From positions 65,632 to 129,631 of the forward strand of contig BCKK01000010.1 of NCBI GenBank assembly GCA_001600615.1: DNA of 64,000 nucleotides. The letters run 5' to 3'. This document shows positions 12,413-24,032 of the stretch, one piece after another (the first letter of the stretch is position 1; each line of letters opens with the position of its first letter). Source of the stretch: Dioszegia crocea. Taxonomy: Eukaryota > Basidiomycota > Tremellomycetes > Tremellales > Bulleribasidiaceae. The position numbers and the translations under genes were made by a program. The notes under the pieces are model-generated. The model made no database searches. It was given only the letters and a program-made list of their open reading frames with translations, and had not been told where the DNA came from.

Positions 12413-13917
12413 AATACATAGAGGTCCTTTCGAGAAGAAGTTGGAACCGCGCGGTGAGCTCGGACAAGGCCGAACGTGTCAGCATGATTACGAGAACACC
12501 TTGCAGGATCCGGCCGTGGTCCGTTTCATGCAGAAGTGTTGAAGTCTGACTCGGATGACGGTGGGAGAACAATGAGATGGTGGATGCGTCTCGCGCAGAT
12601 ATCCATGCATCTGGAAATCGTCTGACTTGCGGTCTACCGAAGCTTGATGCATCACCGCGAGGCGGCGTATTGTACAATGCCTCCCGCATGTCCTAGCAAG
12701 AGCAAGCTCGCCCAGAGCACTGGAGTCCAGCGCGAGATGCAGGATATACGATAAGAGGTGCTCCTCATCTGTCTCGTCACCGTCGTCAAGTCCCCTGCCT
12801 TATGCAGTACGTGCAACAGCAGGGGACGCGAGGATGGAGGCGAGGTCTTCAGCCCGTGGTTGATTCGCACCTTGATCTCGTGCTGAGGTAATGACTCAGA
12901 TATGTATGACATGCTCGGAATACTTTATAGACTAGCTACAAGGACACTGGATTGCCCATTGTGTGGTGCCCTATCTGTTGGTCTACAAAATACCCTGCAG
13001 TGCAGAACTCAAGTGGTTCACAGCCATGTTTCATCGTGTTTCAGGCTGTTTCCTTAGTTTGAGCTTAGTTTGAAGTAGCTTCCGAAATCGCTCTTAGTAA
13101 ACTTGAAGATAACGCCGCAAAAACCCGGTACTGAACCATTAAAAACCATCTTTGTCACTTGCTTCCGAAATCGAGGTATTGGCGGAATGAGATGATGCCG
13201 CAAATTGCCGACTCGATTCTTAGTTCGGGGCAAAGTCTTGCAAAGTCTTATTTCGGCGCCGCTTTTCTGAATTCGGCGCCGCTTTACACGTTGATACATC
13301 GATCTGTAACAGAGACATGGCGAACGCTTGATGCATGACCGGTTGACCGCAAAGCCATCGGTGTCAATGTCGACAGATCACATACCGGACCCCAAACAGG
13401 GGAGTGACGACTCTTCGCGGGTCCCATCCAGCACGGCAAGCCCACTGAACTCCCTCACGAATGGCTAAATATTGACGATGTCGGGGATACAAGGCGGAGG
13501 ACATGTGTCGCTTGCCAGGCAGCTATTACATTCCGCTTATGATGGATGGAGCTATCAAAAGGACCACCTGCATTGGAGAATCATGGCCAGGAGCCAAGTC
13601 GAAGTGAACTGGTTACTGAATGCCTGCATGAGATTTCCAACCCTAAGCCTCGCAATGCCAATTGAACTGGAGTGCTCGTTCCACGCTGGAGAACCCCGTC
13701 AGTCCTCAGTCTCTAGAAGTCAGTCTACAAGCAGGACGGGTTGAGACTGACCCAGGTACGTGTTTGCTGTACAAGACATCCGCTCTGCGCTTAGCCTTGT
13801 GGCCTTTCTTGGTCGCCGAAATTGAGATTTGGGACTGGCGATGAGTATCTCCTGTCTGCAATCCGAGCAGATGGTGAGTACTAAGAGATGTATACTCACC
13901 ATGCAGTATCTGTGAGG

Positions 13918-13960
13918 CTCTTCTAACACATGCGTTGCTCTTCTATCACATGCGTTGCTC
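13918..13960. repeat. Tandem duplication of a ~20-base unit
   Basis: Two consecutive copies of CTCTTCTAACACATGCGTTG and its one-base variant CTCTTCTATCACATGCGTTG lie in the gene-poor region. It is too small to assign a function. Confidence 0.7.
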
Positions 13961-14440
13961 AAGCCTTTGCTGTGGGTAACTGAGTCACAGACTGCAATAG
14001 TCTCGCTCACTATACCTCCAAGGACGAACAGCGCAGCCCGTGCATTCAACCAGGTCCTGGCCTCGAGACTAGACTACAATGCCATGCTGTAGTACATAGC
14101 GCACAGGTGACAGCTGGATAATGATGAATCGGTCAGCTGGTGAGTCAAAGACAGGTGTGATAGAATTCCTCTTGGCGGTGCTGCCGTAAATGACGGCGTG
14201 CCGACTCGGCCGAGGGCCGGCCGGCTCCGGTGCCTCAGGGTCCCTTTGGTCGATCTTGCCAAATCTTGCCCGAAGGAGTAAATATGGAAGGATGTTCTGC
14301 TGATTTACGTACAGTTTTAATCTGGTTGTTCGCCACACTTTCGCTTGCGAGAAGCGCGCCTCCGCAGAGGGGGTAAACAACCTAATCTGGAGGTGCGCAA
14401 GGCCCATGACCACTCCTGTCATCTGCTGCTCCCTCGATAT

Positions 14441-14450
14441 CTTTATAATT
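14441..14450 (+). promoter_or_regulatory. TATA-like box ahead of the GH71 gene
   Basis: CTTTATAATT lies about 100 bases upstream of the ATG at 14544, followed by a pyrimidine-rich CTTCTTCCCCCTC leader. Position and sequence fit a core promoter of a regulated secreted enzyme. This is a single-motif call. Confidence 0.4.
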
Positions 14451-14543
14451 CCATCCAGATGAAGTTCTGATCTTCTTCCCCCTCAATCCTTACACTTCAC
14501 ATTCCTTGTTGACACACACAAGACTTTACGGCAACGCACGAGG

Positions 14544-17500
14544 ATGATCGACGCGACGTTTCTGTTCCTTTTCTGCCTTCTTCCCCTGATCACGGTCTCC
14601 GCACAGACCCCTCTATCTCAGCCCCAGGCTCGGCAACGCTCCCTCCCACCCCGACAGGAGAACGCTACCGCCCTCACTGGACGCGGTCTCGTCGCTCGTG
14701 GTGCGCCCTTGGGCTGGTCCATATATGTAGCCGCTGGGAATGACGGTGGGGGATGCTACGTCGACCGCTCGCCCCGGATTCTCCCTGATTACTCGACTGG
14801 GATTGCCTCGTCGAGTGTCGAGGCTGGTCTCAAAATATGCCAAGACAAAGGGTACACATATGCTGGTCTCCAGAACTCCAACGAGGTCTACGTGAGTGTC
14901 TTTGACGGCAAAGCTGATTCGTTTAGTGTAGCCGAAGCGCTCCTACTGTAATACAGAATGCACCATCCGGCCAATGCTCCTCTAGGTGCAACTCGGGCGA
15001 GATATGCGGCGGAGGGTGGAGGATGAACATCTACTCTTTCACGGATCTGAGCTCCGCCACATGGTCGTCGCAGGGCTGCTATGCAGACACTGGGGCTCGA
15101 GTGCTGTCTGGGTATCGCATGGTCGACGGGGCCATGACGGCGGCAAAGTGTCAGGCAACTTGTGCTTCGAAGGGATTTAAGATTGCTGGTGTTGAGAAGT
15201 GAGTCCTCAATAGGAGGTGTACTGATGTTCAGCTACTCGGAGTGCTACTGCGACAACTCGTTATCTGCACAGAAGATCAGCGATCAATCGTGCTCCAGTC
15301 GGTGCAATGATGGAAGCAGCTGCGGGTGAGTCGATGCATCATATGCTGTGCAGGGCTGATATCTACTCAGCGGAGCTTGGGCTCTTTCAATCTATCAACT
15401 CTCTACCCCTGCGCGCTGGAATTACGTCTCGTGCCTGACGGACGGCGGTCCGCGAGCGCTCGCCGGCATCCAAATCGCTGCGTCTGATATGACCACCTCG
15501 AAGTGCACCGCCTTTTGTGCTTCGAAAGGCTTCGCTCTCGCCGGTACCCAGCACTACTCGGAATGTTACTGCGCCAATACCGTTACCCGCGCCAATGGGC
15601 AAGGGCAACAGACAGCCGAGGGGGAGTGCAACACACCTTGCGGCGGAGACCAGAGCAGCAAATGCGGCGGGGCATATCGCTTATCGCTCTACTCCACCCT
15701 CACTGGGTCCGCTCTCACCTCGGCCCTGGGCGGTGCTCCAGTCACCAGTCCCTCCGCCTGGAAATACGTCTCGTGTTTATCGGACGGTGGTGCAGCTCGT
15801 GCCCTGGGCGGATTATCTACATCTGCATCCGATATGACGAACTCAAAATGCACGGCCCTCTGCCTTTCCAAAGGATTCGCCCTCGCCGGTACACAGTACT
15901 CCTCGCAATGCTTCTGCGCCAACACGGTTACCCGGAGCGGTGGAGGTGGTCAGCAGGCAGGCGAGGGAGAATGCAACTCTGTTTGCGGTGGAGACCAAAG
16001 CAGCAAGTGTGGCGGAGGATATCGACTGTCGCTCTACACCACGTTGACCGGGTCAGCACTCTCATCGGCTCTAGGCGGATCTGCACCTGCCGCGACCACT
16101 ACTGCCCCCGTCGCCACCGCAGCCCCTACCACTGCCGCCCCTGCTCCTACCACTGCCGCTCCTGCTCCCCCTCCTCAGTCATACACCATCCCTACCAACT
16201 TCCCAGGCGGAGGCAGCAACGGCAATAAGCAGATCTATGCCCACCTCATCGTCGGTAACACCTACCCCTACAACCTCAACACCTGGCGAACCGACATTGG
16301 TCGCGCCCAATCCGCCGGCATCGATGGTTTCATGCTGAACATCGGCCCGAACTCTTGGCAGCCTGCCCGAGTGTCAGACGCGTATACAGCCGCTCAGGAG
16401 AAGGGCTTCAAGATGGTGCTTAGCTTTGACATGTACGAGTTCGATTGTGGAGGCTGGAATAGGTGAGTTCGCCCGCACCGCGTTGTGACTGAGCTGATGA
16501 TGCAGGGTGGGCCTATTCCAAGAGTATCTCCAGAAATACATCAACCACGCCGCAGCTGGCAAATACAACGGCAAATCCATCCTCACTACCTTTGCCGGCG
16601 AGTCCTGCTCCTTCGGCCAGGGTAACACAAATGCCGGCTGGAACGCAGTGATGGGCCAATGGAAGAATTCGATCTACTTCGCCCCGGCGTACAATGTCGA
16701 CCCGCAGTCTTTGCGTGGATATGAGCTTGGTGCCGAGGTCAATTGGGGGTCGGCATGGCCAGTCGCAGGCAAAGAGATCGAGACGAGTCGGGACCTTTGG
16801 TTCATGCAGCAGTTGGGAGGCAGGGGTTACATTGGTACCGTCTCGCCACTCTTTGCGGCTCATATTCCTGGGAAGGTGAGCAAGATCTTATCCAGGCCAG
16901 ACCTAAAGCTGATGTTGGCAGAACTATATCTGGCGAGGAGATAACTTCCTATTCGGGGCGAGATGGGATCAGCTACTCTCCATGAGGGATCGCACAGACA
17001 TCGTCCAAGTTGTGAGCTGGAATGACTATGGAGAGTCTACCTACATCAACGAGATCACTGGAGATATGCCTCAGTCGGTCAAGGATGCTGGCTACGTCAC
17101 GAGCGACTGTAAGTCATGTTGGAAATCACCTCCACCCCAGCAGCAAACAGCTGATGTCCGCTTTTAGTCACTCACTCGGCACTGCTTTCGCTCCAGGCCT
17201 TCTACTCTGCGGCTTGGAAGATTGGTGCTTACCCCGCCATTGCAAAAGACCAGATTTGGGCGATGGCTCGACCCCACCAAGCGTGGGCAGGAGCAGGTGG
17301 CGATGCGCCTCAGCGTCGTGAAGTCGTACGTCCACCATTTCCCTCTCCCCTCTCCAGGCTGAAAGCTGATGATGTAGACCAACGACAATCTCTACGTCCA
17401 AATCCACCTCAGAGCACCCGCCAATGTCATCCTATGTTCGGGGGGTTGCTCCACTCAACAAGGCAAAGCGGGGATCAACCGGTTCTCCCAGCCTTTACAA

Positions 17501-17677
17501 GTCGGTCAGACTGCCTCGGCTAGGATTGAACGCAATGGCCAGGTTGTTGCCAGGGTTGACAGCAAGGTGGGCTTCGCCAGCAGCTCGCCAAGGTACAACT
17601 TCAGTAAGTCACTGCTCTGTAATTTGCGGAAGAATACCGCTGACGCTACAGACTACTGGATCCTTACTTCTGGATAA
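14544..17677 (+). CDS. Secreted GH71 alpha-1,3-glucanase with four WSC domains
   Basis: The protein starts at 14544 with a signal peptide (MIDATFLFLFCLLPLITVSA). Four Cys-rich WSC domains follow, the last two nearly identical in layout: C-S-KGFALAGTQ, SECYCANT or SQCFCANT, CGGDQSSKCGG and YRLSLY. A Thr/Pro/Ala linker separates them from the GH71 domain, which begins IYAHLIVGNTYPYNLNTW and contains IDGFMLNIG, VLSFDMYEFDCGGW, GFE-like AGESCSFG, and VVSWNDYGEST. A short C-terminal beta domain ends at the TAA at 17675. GH71 enzymes cut alpha-1,3-glucan, a wall polymer that anchors the capsule in Cryptococcus relatives. WSC domains bind carbohydrate, so wall remodelling or digestion of other fungi is likely. 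About eight introns occur. The first WSC domain seems to lack part of the usual Cys set. Confidence 0.9.
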
Positions 17678-17936
17678 ACAATTCGATGGTGTGACGTCTG
17701 CATCCTCTCGGACAAGTATTATTTTGGCTTTTCATTCGTTTCGTTGTTATATCTGGGCTTTTGGGGGAATTGACGGATTGCCATTCTTAATAGGCCGAGA
17801 CGCTCGCTTGATGCGAGTGGACTTTGGCGGGACAGTGATGCAAGCCTTGCTGAGCGGAGTCCGGACTATTGCGCTTAGAGTCGGATGAAATCATACAATT
17901 GTCAAGCACTGGTAATGATTGCGGTCCCATGAGAGC

Positions 17937-20527
17937 CTACGGTACGAACACCCTACTATACCCATCGACCCTGCATCTCATTAGCAATGACTCACGCTAG
18001 ACATCGGAAACACTCACTTTCTCCGACAGCATGGACACAGATGCTCCTTCTGCTCCACTCTTGCGGCCAGGCTCTCTCGGCAGTCGTTACACAGCGCAAG
18101 ACACCGACATGGCCACAGAATAGTATCTCTCGGTTCCACCGTACAGATGACACACGCTTTCCGTCTTTCCTCATCCCAGCCATCACCTGTCTCCCGAAGT
18201 CTACTCGCGGCTTGCGTTCGGCGGTCCAGTACCACCTGCTCAAGGCTAGTATTGGAGGTATGTGGCGGCGAAAGGTGGCGCGAGAGAGCTCGAGAAGGCG
18301 ATGGTGAGGGAGAGGACGAAGGGTGAAGGAGGGCATTGTACCGGCGTCGAGTCAATGGCGATGAGGCTGATGATGTGAGATGAGCCAGGAGGACCGGTTG
18401 TAGATCGACCGTATCTTCCGATCCTGTCGGTATGAAGTCGCTGAGCGACGGCCCCTGCTCTCCGCCACTGTCGGATTCTTCACTACCGCCAGAGTCTGAA
18501 GAAGCATAGCCATTCTCATCCTCCCACTCCGCCTCGTCATCTTCCTCCAGCTCGATCTCTCCCCGAAGATACTGATCGTACGGTATCACGAACCCTTGCG
18601 TATTGCGCAGAGTCACCGCGGTCGACGTGCCCGTTGACCCCTCGCCCAGAGCTGCCAACTCATCTCTGCGATCTTCCAGGAGCTTCTGCAGGCGCTCAAG
18701 GCGTCGCAGCACTTCCGGATCGGTATATTGCCAAGCTGCCCGCCGCCATACTCGCCAATGCCTCGGCCCATACCACCATCTTTTCCTCCACGATTTGACT
18801 GCGAAACGCATTGCCTTCTTTCCACCTGGAATAGACAGCATGATCGAGGTAGCCATGTTGACAATAACGACCCATGTTGCTTTCCTAAACGCCTTCATCT
18901 CCCTGTGATACACTTCTTGCCGCCGAGCTTCGTCTCTCTGCTCAACGTCAATCTGCGTGATCTCCACTCCGAATCCGCCCTGCGACGAGGGCACGGTGAC
19001 GACTGAGTCACCAGCCGAGAGTGCTACCCAAGGTCCAGGACGCACAGCGACATTGACGAGCTCGTTCCGCATTCCACCGTACTGCGAGGACCACATACAC
19101 GCTGTTCCAAGCTTGAGAAGCGCGACCCCGAAATCGTCCTCCGCGCGGGGCATGACACCCTCATGTGGCAGCAGATTTCGTAGAATGGGAGTTGGGAGGT
19201 ATCCGAGAGTGAAAAGATTGGTGAATGCTGTGAGAGAGACTGTGAAGGCAATGATGACCGTCAGGAGCAGGGCGAGGAGGTGGGTCAAGAAAGTGAACGA
19301 GGGGAATTTGAGAGGCGAAGTAGATAGAACGTAGATGAAGTGCGCAAGCCCGAGCGAGCCGCAGAATGCTGTCGGGGCAAGTTGACGTCCGCGAGTGGAT
19401 TCGAACAGCTCGATCGCTTGTAGCCAAGTGAGCTGATTGTCAGCTCTTGAACTTCGAGAAAAACGTAACTTCGAGAAAAACGTACTTCCAGTAGACCCAG
19501 CCAGAGTTGTATGACAGGATGTATATCAGGCCGACCATAGGTAGAGGTGGGCGGAGGGTGTTGATGAGTCATCGGAGAAGAGTATAGGTGTAACAAGAAC
19601 GCATAGCCGAACTACCCATCAGCTTCGGTCGTATGGTTAATTCATGCACTGAACGTACCAAGTTGAATCCAGAATTACCAGCTCCACGTCGCCTGATCGT
19701 CAGCTTGTCCTCGTAGCATGCGACTCAGGTCATTGCTGATCGGCTGATACATGCTCAAGCACTCACCTCTGATCCAGCCCGTCCGCCAGCCCGCTACACG
19801 ACAATCCCGCGCACACGCTCAGAAACACCTGCCAACAGACAGTCTCCATCTGCATCCCACCTGCCCAATCGCCTAAACCCCGAATTAGTCGCTCTGTCAG
19901 TCCCTTCAGTATCCAAGGATAGGTTGTGGGCCAGAGATTCGCGACTTGAAGAAGGAGCACGGAGAAGAGCACAAGGGCGCGACCGAGGCAAATGATACCA
20001 GGGAGCCGAAGCAAGCGAGGAGCTTCCGCAGACGTTAAAAGACGGACAGCTGAGACTGTGAGCTGGAACAGTCGACGAATCAAGACCAGGACTCAGCTCA
20101 CCTGTCCGTCGAGTCTTCCAGAACATGGAGTTTATGGGCGGGTGGGGGTACGGTGGTGGAGGAACTCTCGGTCTTCGCACGATGTGGTGGATGCGATTTA
20201 ATAGCAGTGCCTATCGCATCAGCTACTCAGCCCACATCAGAACTGATGGGGGGCCTGGCTCACCATTAGAACCAACATGACCCCATATCCACTGCCCACA
20301 AACGTCAAAGGTCCGATCCCACTTGCCAAAGCACGATGTTCGCTTGGCTGCTGCACCATCCGAGCCACACTAGGAAAGAGCAGGTTCTTGCTGGCTAATT
20401 CATCGATCTCCAAAGCCTTCTCCGCGGAGGTGTCGGGAGTCGTCACATTGCTCGGGCTTGGGAAGGAGAATATAACAGTGTGGAGGAGGGCCGAGAGGTG
20501 TGAGGATAGGGTGGCGAGCACGGGCAT
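17937..20527 (-). CDS. Multi-pass membrane RING-finger E3 ligase, Asi1/Asi3-like
   Basis: The start is the ATG at 20527 (MPVLATLSSHLSALLHTVIF). Several hydrophobic segments follow across about six exons: GVMLVLMALLLNRI, LPGIICLGRALVLFSVLL, FVFL-type helices, LAHFIYVL and THLLALLLTVIIAFTVSL. The middle is acidic and Ser-rich. The C-terminus is a RING finger (CVICTVEPRDTILWPCRC, then ALCNDCRE and CPCCRRK). A last short exon adds VDGYSRVFVP and the stop at 17939-17937. This arrangement matches fungal inner-nuclear-membrane ubiquitin ligases of the Asi type, which destroy mislocalised membrane proteins and transcription factors. Ending the protein at the first stop after CCRRK would drop the conserved tail, so the extra exon is preferred. 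Confidence 0.8.
19445..19482 (-). repeat. 18-base tandem duplication inside an intron
   Basis: AACTTCGAGAAAAACGTA occurs twice in a row (with the final bases shared) inside an intron of the Asi-like gene, next to its donor site. The duplication also copies a GTACGT-like donor string, so either copy could serve as splice donor. Confidence 0.6.
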
Positions 20528-20881
20528 TATGGCGTCGAGCGGGCTATTTCAGGCTTGCCATGAGGTATGATTCGGACCAGTCGCTTCTAAGGTACAGAGC
20601 TCTTGTGCGGAGGTATTATCGGTATCAAGGATGAAGGGAACAATGGGATACAAAGGTATCATAGTGCATCGTGTCTGCCATCGTGGCCGCCGGCCGGCCG
20701 AGGAGCCGGTCTGCACGTGACATTCCAAGACTTCGGTGCCAATATGGTCAATATGCCATCTGATAACGCTGGTACACAGACGGTATGAAGGCGGAAGGTA
20801 CGCTAGGCATTTCTGAAAGAGCCTCCAGATCTGGAAGTACCCACTGCACGCCAAAGTGACCGAACGATAAGTAACGAACAA
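20528..20881. other. Intergenic region, nothing recognised
   Basis: It lies between the start of the Asi-like gene and the end of the EFM7-like gene, both on the minus strand. It should contain the promoter of the former. A short GC palindrome (CGGCCGGCCG) is present at 20690-20699, and no RNA or protein gene is supported. Confidence 0.3.
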
Positions 20882-22118
20882 TCAATCGGACGGTATTCTG
20901 CTCTGCCTCTCTCCGGCCTCTTCCCCCGGTCCAACCCGCCAGCATCGCCATCCCTTCACTGTCCCCCTGACCCTCTCATCTCCAGGGTCATTCTGGAACA
21001 TCGGTCCAGCGTACTCCTCCACTATTCGCTCGTACGCCCACCCTGAGCCTGATTTAGCGAGCAGGGGAAAGAACGCTACGTCGGCTTCGGCGAGGTGAGG
21101 CCGGTGATGCGTCGTGAATACTAGAATGGAGGGCGTAGGGTAAGGGTTGGACTCAGAGGGCGGAGATGGCGGTGTTGGTGCCAAAAGGGAGTTGACAGTG
21201 GCTATTAGGGCCGGATGCTGTGGGATTAGCGTTACAGGCGGGGAACAGTGGTCGACTCACTTGGGAGTGATTGAAGACCAGGTCACTGAGTAGGAGAAGG
21301 TCATAATCTTGGTGATTTAGATCTTGCGATCCACTGGGTTCAATGAGTAGCTGGCGCAAAGGCTTGACATCTCCGCCCCAGACATGACCCTTCCGATCAG
21401 CGAATCCTCTCATACGCTTGCGCCGTGGCTCACAGCTGCTACCGCACAATCTCGTACACCGCCCTCCATATTGATGTCCAGATTGTACTCCATATTCCTC
21501 ACTGACTCCTCCTCTGGGTAGTCTGTCACCACTACTCTCTCGGCACCACTGAGAGCTGAGACGATACTGGGCAGACCAGCTCCAGCGCCGAGTTCGAGGA
21601 TCCGCTTCGACTTGACTATTGATGGATTTCGGAGGAGAAAGCTTGACAGGACTCGCGAGGTATTCCAGCTGTAGATGATCAGTCATAGTCCCACCATACT
21701 ACGCCTTTGATCAGGTCAATCAGTATGATCCCCCCAGAGCTAAGCAGGACTGACAGGTGATGCGCCCATAAGGGATGGGTGCTGACTAGCCGCACTACCA
21801 CATGATCCCGTCCTTCTGAGATGGGCAGATGAAGATCTTCAGGCACATCGTAGGTCGCAAACGAGTACGGTGCGCGAAGGGGTGATTCGGGTTCCTAAAA
21901 CAGGCGTAAGAAACGGTCGGTTTAACGGATCTCAGTCAACCTACCGGGATGAGGTCTGACAAGCCGAATCCACCTTCTTCGTCACTGTCTTCGCTAGAGA
22001 AATGGGGAGGCGTCGCTGATCTGGGGCGGGAAGACTCCCCTGCTGTGTCCTGTATTGAAGGCATTGAGTTCGATGTCGAGGTGAGATGTCTAGTCAATAG
22101 AGCAAAATTGTTAGACAT
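20882..22118 (-). CDS. EFM7: EFM7/NNT1-type protein methyltransferase
   Basis: This seven-beta-strand SAM methyltransferase family modifies the N-terminus and a nearby lysine of elongation factor 1A. Visible features in order are an acidic N-terminal segment (SEDSDEEGGFGLSDL), HPLWAHHL, the SAM-binding motif KRILELGAGAGLPS, VVTDYP, GHVWGGDVKPLRQLL, DLLLLSDLVFNHSQ, and VFTTHHRPHLAEADVAFF. It ends KGWRCWRVGPGEEAGER before the TGA at 20884-20882. The start at 22118 gives the longest protein, and a second ATG at 22064 (MPSIQD) is equally plausible. About six short introns are needed. It is divergent from the alpha/beta hydrolase, with only about 115 bases between starts. Confidence 0.85.
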
Positions 22119-22232
22119 TTTGAACCGTGCCTGAATGGTTTCAGAACATCTCCGCACCAAGTCGACCAACCGGCAACAATCCCACAATTGACCGAATACT
22201 CTGCCTCATTTCAGCTCTCACATCAAGTGAGG

Positions 22233-23801
22233 ATGTCTTCCAGCGAGCCGTCACCTCGTGCCGACCCACTGGGCTATTTGGCCCTTCGAAAGTTCTCCCA
22301 ACGCCTTCCAAAATGTCCCCGCACCAAGCTCCCTGTGTCCTATGCCGACATCGGCGATCCGGATGGTATCCCTGTGCTCTGGATGTTGCCTAGTGGGTGT
22401 AGCAGGTGGTTCGCCGCCCCTCAAGGTAATATGCTCTGCGATCGCTTGGCCCAGACCACGCTGACAGGAAGATCCCCTGGCGAGACGATATGGGATCCGG
22501 CTTATTCTTGTTGATCGTCCCGGTGTAGGGGCTACCCCTAGTGTGCCCCTCGCCGATCGCATAGATTTCAGCTGCAGTGAGTCGACCCACCAGCTAGATT
22601 TTAGTCTGGACTTGAGCTGAAGGACAGAGATCACAGTCTCAGTATTAGAGCACCTTGACGTCAAGCCGGCGCACATGATCGTTACGTCTGCAGGCATCTA
22701 GTATGTTTGACCAATCGCCTTGGCTGACCACAGTTACGCCTTGCACCTGCTCATGAATCATCCAGAAGCTTTCAAGAACTCTCTCTCGCCTCCACCAAGC
22801 ATCTACCTTGTGGCTCCCTGGTCACCCCTTCTGCCGAGCGATCACCCGGACTACTACCCATCGTACTTCACCTGGATTCCCTCACAAGTCATCGCTACAC
22901 AACATATCACAGTGAGCCATACCCCACTCTAGCTTGGTATGAGTGGCTTCCCAGGATCACGGAAATTCAGCCGCTGACAGTATAGCTACCGCAACTGCTT
23001 AAGCTAGCGAAATCGGGCTCTTCGCTCTGGAACACCGGATTGAAGACTCTCTGGTCGACCCTTGACTCAGCTCGATCATTTTTGAATGGCACGCCTGAGC
23101 AATCCTCATCCCGCTCATCATCGGCAAGAGGGCACGCTCACGATCATGAGCATGGCGTAGAAGCGGAGTTTGCGGGTGAGGGCGGCACCGTACCGTCATC
23201 AGCGGTGTCCATGGCTGTACAGGGCGTGGTATACAAAGATGGGGATGGGACGGAAGACGAGCAAGTCGAGGAAGGTGGAGGTGGGATGTGGGGCAAATTC
23301 CCATGCTGCGTCAGCTGTGTAAGCTCTGCCTTCTCGCCATTACATCAGGACAAGACTGATGGTGCTAGACTACCACGGACTATTTCCAAGCGGAAGAGTT
23401 CTCGGGCGTAGGACAAGAACACCTCATCTGTCTCAACCGCGGACCGATCGATACTGGCCACGTATGGCTCGAACAAACCATCACCAATCTAGCTACCAAG
23501 TTCCGCGCTCCACTATCCGCTCAGGAGTTGGCTGAACGGCGGACGAAACCGGTGTTGGATGTGCATGTGTGGTGGGGATGGGAAGACAATATGGTGCCTC
23601 GCAAAGGTCAATTATGGTTCAACAAGACCATGAGCAGGTATCCGACAGAATTGAAGTTGACGGTACATGATGTACCCACGGGGGATCATACGGACTTGTG
23701 AGTGGATATCAGGGGTTGAAGGCTGATGGGTCAGGCTTGGTCGCTCAGATGGGATATATGAGGTATACGACTCGATACGCGAGCGGGGATCAGTCGAGTA
23801 G
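22233..23801 (+). CDS. Alpha/beta hydrolase-fold protein
   Basis: The start is the ATG at 22233 (MSSSEPSPRADPLGYLALRK). The fold is recognisable from SYADIGDPDGIPVLWMLP, then LILVDRPGVGATP, the nucleophile-elbow region AHMIVTSAGIYYALHLL, LVAPWSPLLP, and near the end DVHVWWGWEDNMVP (acid residue) and the catalytic His in TGDHTDL. The elbow reads T-S-A-G rather than the usual G-x-S-x-G. This is tolerated in some fungal members, so activity is uncertain. A long Ser/His/Gly-rich insertion (about 90 residues) sits in the cap region. The first intron's acceptor must be AG just before ATCCCC to keep frame. The stop lies at 23799. The substrate cannot be predicted. Confidence 0.75.
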
Positions 23802-24032
23802 ATCGGACGGTCCAGCAATGGGTCCTAGGCCAGGTCGATTGCTAGAAGAAGGGACACTGCCGGATCCCGGCCACACCTGCATCGACCGCAGCGTATCGGC
23901 TCATCACCGAGGACCTACTTGCCAGCAAGCCTTATTAGCGCAATTGGTGGTGGTGTCGGAGATGATAGCGTGGATAGATTAAGTAGCCATAATATGTAGC
24001 CAAAGATGAGAGCTGTATTATGAGAGCTTCAT

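Larger units (their letters stand above)
12357..14543. other. 2.2-kb gene-poor region with degenerate short repeats
   Basis: No gene with splice-supported exons could be built here on either strand. The section 13050-13300 is AT-richer than its surroundings and contains repeated short strings: GCTTCCGAAATCG twice, TTCGGCGCCGCTTT twice, GCAAAGTCTT twice. A 20-base tandem duplication lies at 13918-13960. The open frames at 13472-13844 are not supported by motifs or splicing. The region may be an old decayed mobile element, but no terminal repeat or transposase remnant can be named. Confidence 0.4.

Noticed and set aside
13472..13844. Overlapping open frames in the gene-poor region
   Set aside because: No recognisable domain, no splice-consistent extension and poor composition. 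Chance frames in GC-rich DNA.
15503..16228. 241-residue frame overlapping the GH71 gene
   Set aside because: It is the shifted shadow of the WSC region, Arg-rich with no motifs.
14544..20527. Biosynthetic or functional cluster
   Set aside because: Neighbouring genes (GH71, RING ligase, EFM7, hydrolase) belong to unrelated pathways. No cluster signature such as PKS, NRPS or terpene enzymes.
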